DNA of 64,000 nt from JADJPO01 sp963828555 (GTDB lineage Bacteria > Actinomycetota > Actinomycetes > Actinomycetales > Kineosporiaceae). Below are positions 58,755-64,000 of the stretch, in pieces. A model generated the notes under the pieces. That model searched no databases. It was not told the DNA's origin and saw only the letters and a program-made list of their open reading frames with translations. Within the stretch, counting starts at the first letter, position 1. Each line of letters begins with the position of its first letter. The position numbers and the translations under genes were made by a program. The DNA is taken from positions 682,001 to 746,000 of the forward strand of contig CAWHEL010000004.1 of NCBI GenBank assembly GCA_963828555.1, given 5' to 3'.

Positions 58755-59075
58755 ATGTACTTCATCGTGGTCAAGTTCGAGACCAAGCCCGAGTGGACCG
58801 ATCGCTGGCTCGACCTGGTGGCCGGGTTCACCGCCGCCACCCGGGCCGAGCCGGGCAACCTGTGGTTCGAGTGGTCGCGAAGCGTCGAGAACCCGCACGA
58901 GTTCGTGCTGGTCGAGGCCTTCACCGACGACGGCGCCGGGCCGCACGTGCAGAGTGAGCACTTCGCGGCCGCCCTGACGGCGATGCCGCAGGCACTCGCC
59001 GCCACTCCGAAGATCGTGAGCCGGCAGGTGGACGGCGCCGGCTGGGATGCCATGGGCGAACTGAGTGTCGGCTGA
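58755..59075 (+). CDS. ABM-domain (quinol monooxygenase-like) protein
   Basis: 106 residues from the ATG at 58755 (AGAGGTAGGGG upstream). YFIVVKFETKPEWTDRWLDLVAGFTAATRAEPGNLWFEWSRSVENPHEFVLVEAFTDDGA and a conserved HFAAAL form the dimeric alpha/beta antibiotic-biosynthesis-monooxygenase fold. Members are cofactor-free quinol oxygenases or heme-degrading-like enzymes. It may be controlled by the SOS-box-like site 86 bp upstream. The stop is 1 bp before the next gene. Confidence 0.88.
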   Translation: MYFIVVKFETKPEWTDRWLDLVAGFTAATRAEPGNLWFEWSRSVENPHEFVLVEAFTDDGAGPHVQSEHFAAALTAMPQALAATPKIVSRQVDGAGWDAMGELSVG

Positions 59076-59076
59076 C

Positions 59077-59751
59077 ATGGCCAGGCTGCGGGTGCACAAC
59101 CTCGCTATGTCCCTCGATGGGTTCGTCGCCGGGCCCGACCAGCGCATGGAGGCTCCGCTAGGTGTGGGTGGCCCCTCCCTGCACGAATGGGTGTTCGCCA
59201 CCCGGACCGGGCGGCAGATGCTCGGCCTGGACGGTGGTGACGAGGGGCTGGACGACGTCTACCTGCAGCAAGGGGTGACCGGTATCGGCGCAACCATCAT
59301 GGGCCGCAACATGTTCGGGCCGGTGCGCGGGCCGTGGGAGGAGGCGGAGGCATGGCAGGGCTGGTGGGGCGACGACCCGCCGTACCATCACCCCGTCTTC
59401 GTGCTCACCCACTATCCGCGGGCGCCGATCACGATGCAGGGCGGCACCACGTTCCACTTCGTGAGCGAGGGGATCGAGGCGGCGCTCGACCTGGCGGTGT
59501 CGGCGGCCGGCGGACTGGACGTGCGGTTGGGCGGCGGCGCGACCGCCGTGCGCGAGTACCTGTCCGCCGGGCTGGTCGACGAGCTGCACCTGGCTGTCGT
59601 GCCGATCCTGCTCGGCGCGGGCGAGCGGCCGTTCGATCAGTCGGGCACGAGTTCGGTCGCGGCTTCGGGCACAGCCCCGGCGGGGTTCCGGTGTGTCGAG
59701 CTGGCCAGTTCGGCGGCGGTGGCGCACGTCCGACTCGTGCGTGAGACCTGA
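59077..59751 (+). CDS. Dihydrofolate-reductase-family protein (RibD C-terminal type)
   Basis: 224 residues. LRVHNLAMSLDGFVAGPDQRMEAP is the family start; ATIMGRNMFGP, HPVFVLTHYPRAPITMQGGTTFHFV and DVRLGGGATAVREYLSAGLVDELHLAVVPILLGAGERPF are the later core. Such stand-alone proteins bind NADPH; the substrate is unknown and it need not be folate. The ATG is 1 bp after the upstream stop, and it is followed by a membrane gene 8 bp later, probably one operon. Confidence 0.9.
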   Translation: MARLRVHNLAMSLDGFVAGPDQRMEAPLGVGGPSLHEWVFATRTGRQMLGLDGGDEGLDDVYLQQGVTGIGATIMGRNMFGPVRGPWEEAEAWQGWWGDDPPYHHPVFVLTHYPRAPITMQGGTTFHFVSEGIEAALDLAVSAAGGLDVRLGGGATAVREYLSAGLVDELHLAVVPILLGAGERPFDQSGTSSVAASGTAPAGFRCVELASSAAVAHVRLVRET

Positions 59752-59759
59752 AGGAGGCC

Positions 59760-60401
59760 ATGGTGTGGAGCACGAGCGACACGACGGCGGCGCTGGTCAA
59801 GGCGCGCAATCTGGGTCTGACGCTCAGCTCGGTCAAGGCAGGCGGTGACGGCACCCCGACCGACAAGGGCGGCCCGGTGGCCCCGATGCTGGAGTCGCTG
59901 GGTGCGGTGATCCCGACCGGGGTCGCGGCTGCGTACACGACCGTGGCGGTGACCGTGCACCAGTTCGCGCTGAGCGCCCGGGAACCGGGCGCGGCGAATC
60001 AGGAGTCCGACGACTTCGCAGCGCTGCGCATCGCCTTCCTGCTGCTGGCCGTGGGGGTCGCCGTGGTCCTGAGCTACCGCGCGGCGTCGGCGGCCAACGG
60101 TTCGGCGGCCGAGAGTCCGGTGGTCGACAGCCCCACGGTCGTACCGGAGGCCAACGGCGACCCGGTCGTGCGGCGTGATCGCGTACTTGCCGAACCGGCG
60201 GCGGCCGGGGTGGCCTTCCTCGGCCTGGCGCTCGCCTCACCGGGGACTCCGCTGGCGATGTACCTCACGCCGTCCGCCATGCAGGTCGTGCCGGTGCTGA
60301 TCAGCGGTGCGGCGGTCCTGCTGCTGATGGCCATCGGCACCGAGCTCACGAAGCCGGCCAAGACAGGGACGCCACCTCAGTCGGGGGACTATCAGGTCTG
60401 A
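59760..60401 (+). CDS. Membrane protein of unknown function
   Basis: 213 residues; ATG preceded by GAAGGAGG. A long polar N-terminus (about 1-45) is followed by three or four weakly hydrophobic helices separated by polar linkers. No known motif. It follows the reductase gene closely and may share its transcript. No close relation to other proteins in the window. Confidence 0.65.
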   Translation: MVWSTSDTTAALVKARNLGLTLSSVKAGGDGTPTDKGGPVAPMLESLGAVIPTGVAAAYTTVAVTVHQFALSAREPGAANQESDDFAALRIAFLLLAVGVAVVLSYRAASAANGSAAESPVVDSPTVVPEANGDPVVRRDRVLAEPAAAGVAFLGLALASPGTPLAMYLTPSAMQVVPVLISGAAVLLLMAIGTELTKPAKTGTPPQSGDYQV

Positions 60402-60412
60402 GGCCTAAGGTC

Positions 60413-60823
60413 TCAGGTCAAGTCCTCGGCGACCTGTACCTGGATTGCGGTGAGCTGCGCGTGGGCCAGCCACACGCCGTCCAGGCCGTTGCCCTCGATC
60501 GCCTTCAGGTCGATGAAGCCGGGGTCGGTCAGCGTGCAGGAGCACAGGAAGGGCACGGTGGCGTAGGAGCTCACGCCCACCAGCGAGGCGCGCGGGAGGG
60601 TGGTGTCGGAGGTCTCCAGGTGCAGGCCCGCGTCGGTGAGCAGCTTGAACGCGACCTGGGCGCTCTGGTCCTGCTGGTTGTGCACCATGGCCTTGCCCAG
60701 GACGACGAACCGCCCGGCAGGCAGTGCGAGCCGGACGACGGTCTGCCAGGTGTCGGGATCGATGGCGTGAGCCCCACCGGACGCCTCGTAGGAGACGGGG
60801 AGTGGGGTGTGGGTTGCGTGCAT
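60413..60823 (-). CDS. Small protein of unknown function, beta-rich
   Basis: 136 residues. Strand-like pieces (WQTVVRLALPAGRFVVLGKAMVHNQ, AQVAFKLLTDAGLHLE, ATVPFLCSCTLTD) predict a beta-sandwich of TNF-like or jelly-roll type, but no family is recognised. No signal peptide. Single gene. Confidence 0.6.
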   Translation of the reverse strand: MHATHTPLPVSYEASGGAHAIDPDTWQTVVRLALPAGRFVVLGKAMVHNQQDQSAQVAFKLLTDAGLHLETSDTTLPRASLVGVSSYATVPFLCSCTLTDPGFIDLKAIEGNGLDGVWLAHAQLTAIQVQVAEDLT

Positions 60824-60901
60824 GGCGAGCCCCCTTGGTCGGCTCTACCCCTCGACGCTATGCCCGCCGATCGTGCACCGGGAGAGGCCGAAACATCCCC
60901 G

Positions 60902-61273
60902 TCACTCGGGTCGGTGACACACCGCTTCGACGTTGTTCCCGTCGGGGTCGCGCACGAAGGCGCCGTAGTAGCCGGGGTGGTACTCGGGCCACAGCCGGGG
61001 CTCGTGCAGCACCTCGGCGCCGGCCTCGACGGCGAGCCGGAAGAATTCCCTGACGCCGTCCCGGTCGGGCGCGGTGAACGCGATGTGCGACTCGCGGAAA
61101 CCCTCGCCGGTGGTCTGGGGACCGAGCCAGAAGTCGGGCATGTCGCCGACGCCGTAACCGATCACCGTGCCGAAGTCCATCAGCCGGTTCCCGCCGATGG
61201 CGGGGAGCACCCGGTCGTAGAAGGCGGCGCTCACCGCCACGTCAGCACATTGGATCGCCAGGTGATCGAGCAT
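60902..61273 (-). CDS. VOC-family protein (glyoxalase/dioxygenase fold)
   Basis: 123 residues from the ATG at 61273. MLDHLAIQCADVAVSAAFYDRVLPAIGG, then SHIAFTAPDRDGVREFF and YYGAFVRDPDGNNVEAVCHRPE, are the two repeats of the VOC fold with H4, H-x-x-F and the terminal E as metal-site candidates. A complete, intact relative of the broken VOC gene at 32917, though not a close one. Substrate unknown. Confidence 0.88.
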   Translation of the reverse strand: MLDHLAIQCADVAVSAAFYDRVLPAIGGNRLMDFGTVIGYGVGDMPDFWLGPQTTGEGFRESHIAFTAPDRDGVREFFRLAVEAGAEVLHEPRLWPEYHPGYYGAFVRDPDGNNVEAVCHRPE

Positions 61274-61516
61274 GTCCTCATCCTGGCACGTGAACGGCGG
61301 CTGCCGTAGGTCCCTGATCGTGCGTATCGGTACGGAGCAGGATGAAAAGGCAGCCAGATGTCTGGCGACCACGGGGGTGGTCCAGGTGCGCACTGAGCGC
61401 CCGCTCGCCATCGGTTCGGGGAGGACAGCTTCAACTCCACGCGGCGCATCCGCGAATCACAGTGCACAGCCGACGGCTCCCTTGGCGTGGTCGCAGACCG
61501 GTCAAGGAGGACTGTG

Positions 61517-62155
61517 ATGAAGCGAAGGATTCTCAGCATGCTGGTCGCCGCCGGACTGGCGGCTCCGGTCGGCGTCGCGGTCGCCGCGTCCGCCTTTGCC
61601 CCGGTGCCCACCGCAGCGGCCACGGTGACCGCCAGGGCTCCGCGGGGCCTGTGCATTCAGAACAACACCGGGATCCCGTTCTACCTGCCCCTGGTGAACG
61701 GCAAGTGCCCGGCCGCGACGGGCTCCAACCCCGGCTACTGGTTGAGCAGCCCGCCGTTCGGCATCGCGGCCGGGGCGACCGGCCCCCAGGGCATCCAGGG
61801 CATCCAGGGCCCCAAGGGCGAGCAGGGTCCCGAGGGCAGGCGCGGCCCGGTCGGCCCGGTGGGGCCGCAGGGACCTGCTGGTGACTCCAGCGTGGTTCCG
61901 GCCCGGATCAGCGTGACCCTGACGGCAGCAGATCCCGCCTCGCAGACGGTGACCGTCAAGGGCCTGCCGCCGTACAGCACCGGCAAGATCGAGTTCGTCG
62001 GCAACAACGCCGAGGCGCGGCCGATCGGCTCCACCATCAGCGTCGTGCCGGTGACCCCGGCCGGCGGTGCCACGACGAGGTCGTTCACGGTCAAGCAGGC
62101 CGGGCTGGGCACGAACACCTTCGTGCTCACGGTCACCGTGATCTCGTTTGTGTAG
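61517..62155 (+). CDS. Secreted collagen-like (GXY repeat) protein
   Basis: 212 residues; AAGGAGG lies 6 bp upstream. Signal peptide about 1-36 (ends TAAA). A small N-terminal domain (CIQNNTGIPFYLPLVNGKCP) with two Cys is followed by a stretch of 12-13 Gly-X-Y triplets (GATGPQGIQGIQGPKGEQ, then GPVGPVGPQGPAGD, about 87-126), and by a beta-rich C-terminal domain (about 128-212) starting RISVTLTAADP. Short collagen-like repeats may form a triple helix on the cell surface. Unusual in actinomycetes but known. Confidence 0.82.
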   Translation: MKRRILSMLVAAGLAAPVGVAVAASAFAPVPTAAATVTARAPRGLCIQNNTGIPFYLPLVNGKCPAATGSNPGYWLSSPPFGIAAGATGPQGIQGIQGPKGEQGPEGRRGPVGPVGPQGPAGDSSVVPARISVTLTAADPASQTVTVKGLPPYSTGKIEFVGNNAEARPIGSTISVVPVTPAGGATTRSFTVKQAGLGTNTFVLTVTVISFV

Positions 62156-62187
62156 CAGCGTCGTCTTCGGGCAGTCTGTGTGACTAG

Positions 62188-62212
62188 CTATAATGTGTGA
62201 CACACACTATAG
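62188..62212 (+). promoter_or_regulatory. PadR-type operator overlapping the promoter
   Basis: CTATAATGTGTG-A-CACACACTATAG, an inverted repeat with 11 of 12 positions matching. It overlaps TATAAT (62189-62194), and a second -10-like TATAGT (62208-62213) stands seven bases before the ATG, allowing a leaderless transcript. PadR dimers would block RNA polymerase here. Confidence 0.72.
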
Positions 62213-62220
62213 TGTGAGAC

Positions 62221-62571
62221 ATGAGCGACCCGGAGGTCGAGGCGGGGCACCTGCAGGAGTTGCGGCGCGGCACCATCGTGATGGCTGCGCTCGCGCTGCT
62301 GAGCACCCCGCGCTACGGCTACGCCCTGCTCGAAACGCTGGCCCAGAGCGGGTTCGCAGTCGACGGGAACACGCTGTACCCGTTGCTGCGCCGGCTCGAA
62401 CGACAGGGCCTGCTGACCAGCGAGTGGAACCTCGAGGAGTCCCGGCCGCGCAAGTTCTACCGGGCCAGTCCCGCCGGCCGGGGACTCCTCGCCACGCTGC
62501 GCTCAGAGTGGCGCACCCTCGACTCCGCGCTCGACTCCGTCATCGATGGACTGCCCGAAAGGACGACGTGA
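62221..62571 (+). CDS. PadR-family transcriptional regulator, second copy
   Basis: 116 residues. LRRGTIVMAALALL, YGYALLETL, VDGNTLYPLLRRLERQGLL and RPRKFYRASPAG match the PadR winged helix. It is a paralogue of the gene at 37234. No room for a ribosome binding site apart from GTGAGAC, so leaderless translation is likely. The stop overlaps the start of the HAAS gene by 1 bp (TGATG). Confidence 0.9.
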   Translation: MSDPEVEAGHLQELRRGTIVMAALALLSTPRYGYALLETLAQSGFAVDGNTLYPLLRRLERQGLLTSEWNLEESRPRKFYRASPAGRGLLATLRSEWRTLDSALDSVIDGLPERTT

Positions 62572-63518
62572 TGACCACCCTCACCGACAGGTACGTGTAC
62601 GCGGTCACCCGCCGGCTGCCGCAGGAGCAGCGCGAGGACGTCGGCCGTGAGCTCCGTGCCTCGATCGAGGACATGGTCGACGGGAGTGAGAGCGACCTCA
62701 ACGCCGCCGAGGCCGAACGCGCCGCTCTCACCGGCCTGGGCGATCCGGCCCGGCTCGCCGCCGACTACGCCAACGGCCCGCACGCGCTGATCGGGCCGGC
62801 GCTGTACTTCGACTACCTGCGGCTGCTGAAGCTCCTGTTGACCGTGATCCCCCTGGTGGCCGGGGCCGTCGCCCTCGCCGCAGAGCTGATCGAGGGCGTG
62901 GAGTCCGTCGTCGGGCTCGCCTTCCCAGCCGTCGCCGCGGCGGGCTTCGCGGCGATTCAGGTCTGCTTCTGGACCACGCTCGGGTTCGTCATCGCCGAGC
63001 GGCAGTCCGGTGGTGAGACGGCGCGGATCGGCGGGCCCTGGACCCCCGACCGGCTCGACGAGGTGCCTGACCGCCAGATCGGCCTCGGCGAGACCCTGTG
63101 GGGGGCCGGGATGCTCGTCGTCCTGATCAGCCTGTTGCCGTTCGAGCGCTACAACCCCGCGATCACCACGCGCGCCGGTGCTGAAGTGCCCACGTTCCTG
63201 CCCTCGTTCTGGCACGGCTGGGTGTGGTACTTCCTGGCCGTGTTCGTGGCCATGCTGCTGCTCGAGGTGGCCAAGTACCGCGCGGGCCGCTGGAACCTGC
63301 CGATGGCGTTGGCCAATCTGGGGCTGAACGCGGTGTTCGGCGTCCCCGCGGTGTGGCTGCTGCTGACCGATCGGCTGGTGAACCCGGCCGCCCAGCAGGC
63401 GTTGCAGGAGTGGCTGGGCTGGTCGCGCGAGCCGATCAACCTCACGGCGGTGTCCGTGGTGGTGGTGCTGGTGCTGGCGTGGGACACGGTGGAGGGGCTG
63501 CTCAAGTCACGCCGGTGA
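62571..63518 (+). CDS. HAAS-domain membrane protein, second copy
   Basis: 315 residues. The N-terminal HAAS domain (YVYAVTRRLPQEQREDVGRELRASIEDMVDG, then LGDPARLAADY) leads into six or seven hydrophobic helices. It is paralogous to the protein at 37580 with the same size and order. The ATG overlaps the PadR stop. Function unknown; probably controlled by PadR through the operator at 62188. Confidence 0.85.
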   Translation: MTTLTDRYVYAVTRRLPQEQREDVGRELRASIEDMVDGSESDLNAAEAERAALTGLGDPARLAADYANGPHALIGPALYFDYLRLLKLLLTVIPLVAGAVALAAELIEGVESVVGLAFPAVAAAGFAAIQVCFWTTLGFVIAERQSGGETARIGGPWTPDRLDEVPDRQIGLGETLWGAGMLVVLISLLPFERYNPAITTRAGAEVPTFLPSFWHGWVWYFLAVFVAMLLLEVAKYRAGRWNLPMALANLGLNAVFGVPAVWLLLTDRLVNPAAQQALQEWLGWSREPINLTAVSVVVVLVLAWDTVEGLLKSRR

Positions 63519-63530
63519 GAGGATCGAGCC

Positions 63531-64000
63531 ATGTATGTGGCGAACCACTTCTCGATGTCCGACGCGGAGATCCACCAGCTGCTGGGCGCGGGCGGCGCCG
63601 CCGATCTGGTCACCGCCCACGAGCACGGCCTGGTGGCCACCTTCCTGCCGTTCGTGTTCGACCCGGACGCCGGCCCCCGGGGGAGCCTGATCGCCCATGT
63701 CGCGCGGAACAACCGACAGTGGATCGACCCGGTGATCGGCGAGGCGATGGTGATCGTGCATGGCCCCGAGCACTACATCTCCCCGCGGTGGATGCCCTCG
63801 TTCGCCGAGCACGCCCAGGTGGTGCCGACCTGGAACTACCTGACCGTGCACGCCTACGGCCGCCTGGTCGCCCATGACGACGCCGCCTGGACCGAGGCCG
63901 CCGTCCGCCGGTTGACCGCGGTGCACGAGCAGGCAGCGGGGCGCGAGCCCTACTCCGTCGACCGGGTGCCGGCGGACTACATCGAACGGCAGCTCCGCGC
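63531..64000 (+). CDS. FMN-binding PaiB-type protein (N-terminal part)
   Basis: At least 156 residues, running off the right edge. ATG preceded by GAGAGGATCGAGCC. MYVANHFSMSDAEIHQLLG starts the FMN_bind_2 fold; LVTAHEHGLVATFLPFVFDP, LIAHVARNN and VIVHGPEHYISPRW, then VVPTWNYLTVHAYG, are family blocks of PaiB-type proteins. Such proteins are flavin-binding and have been called negative transcriptional regulators; more recent data suggest oxidoreductase-like function. The C-terminus is missing from the window. Confidence 0.9.
   Translation, partial: MYVANHFSMSDAEIHQLLGAGGAADLVTAHEHGLVATFLPFVFDPDAGPRGSLIAHVARNNRQWIDPVIGEAMVIVHGPEHYISPRWMPSFAEHAQVVPTWNYLTVHAYGRLVAHDDAAWTEAAVRRLTAVHEQAAGREPYSVDRVPADYIERQLR

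Noticed and set aside
57270..59201. 643-codon minus-strand frame across the MFS and monooxygenase genes
   Set aside because: Spans several real plus-strand genes and is His/Arg/Gln-rich; no start signal or motif.
1..64000. tRNA, rRNA or tmRNA genes
   Set aside because: No T-loop GTTCGAATC-type sequence in a cloverleaf context and no rRNA-like segments were noticed. The GGTTCGAGTCC at 19421 and 20093 is inside the duplicated coding module.

Overview
The window is GC-rich DNA (roughly 70% G+C by eye) from an actinomycete. The evidence is an AfsR/SARP-type regulator with 11-bp-spaced heptamer operators, two DUF222-HNH endonuclease genes driven by leaderless promoters, a LexA box of the actinobacterial type, a rifamycin-associated element in front of a helR remnant, PIN-domain toxin loci, frequent GTG starts and 4-bp ATGA/GTGA gene overlaps. 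I cannot name a species. I see no rRNA, tRNA, CRISPR array, prophage or intact insertion sequence.

Layout. (1) 1-24.3 kb is a surface and secreted-enzyme region. A minus-strand operon of six tightly coupled genes (7773 down to the left edge) encodes a GT2-GtrA polyprenyl-phosphate glycosyltransferase, an HPr-kinase-like protein, two GT39 (PMT/ArnT-like) membrane glycosyltransferases, a secreted GH99-like protein and a phospholipase C-type phosphoesterase. Divergent from it run a large secreted metallophosphoesterase with Fn3 and DNRLRE modules, a GH99-like protein and a second metallophosphoesterase. After an interlude (helR remnant, a vapBC-type pair, and an operon ending in a pRiA4b ORF-3 family protein) come two more secreted multidomain proteins: a duplicated LamG-like module joined to a metallophosphoesterase, and a DNRLRE-GH99-metallophosphoesterase fusion split by one base. 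(2) 24.3-32 kb carries an AfsR/SARP-type regulator. Two matching operator sites lie in front of a glycine-zipper protein and between a divergent MpaB/Lcp-like oxygenase and a small predicted beta protein. (3) 32-45.3 kb is an accessory zone: two more toxin-antitoxin pairs, an HNH endonuclease, a HExxH protein, a PadR-HAAS pair, DinB and aldo/keto reductase genes, and many decayed genes (VOC, DUF4143, RCC1, RTX, AraC, GNAT). (4) 45.3-56.8 kb holds a GT39 gene, the second HNH gene, the complete dTDP-L-rhamnose set rmlA-rmlC / rmlB-rmlD, a DUF3160 lipoprotein and a CapA-like lipoprotein. (5) 56.9-64 kb carries small housekeeping-like genes, a secreted collagen-like protein, a second PadR-HAAS pair and a PaiB-like protein running off the right edge.

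How it may fit together (inference). The left third looks like a system that makes a polyprenyl-phosphate-linked sugar, transfers it outside the membrane with GT39 enzymes, and secretes GH99-like glycosidases with phosphoesterases. The GH99-like and phosphoesterase domains occur side by side, translationally coupled or fused, which suggests a joint substrate such as a phosphorylated mannan-like glycan.

Caution. Most of the clear frameshifts (helR remnant, GH99-phosphoesterase fusion, SARP regulator, VOC protein, RTX protein) are single-base length changes in short G or C runs. Some of the apparent pseudogenes may be sequence errors, and reads should be checked before biological conclusions are drawn.
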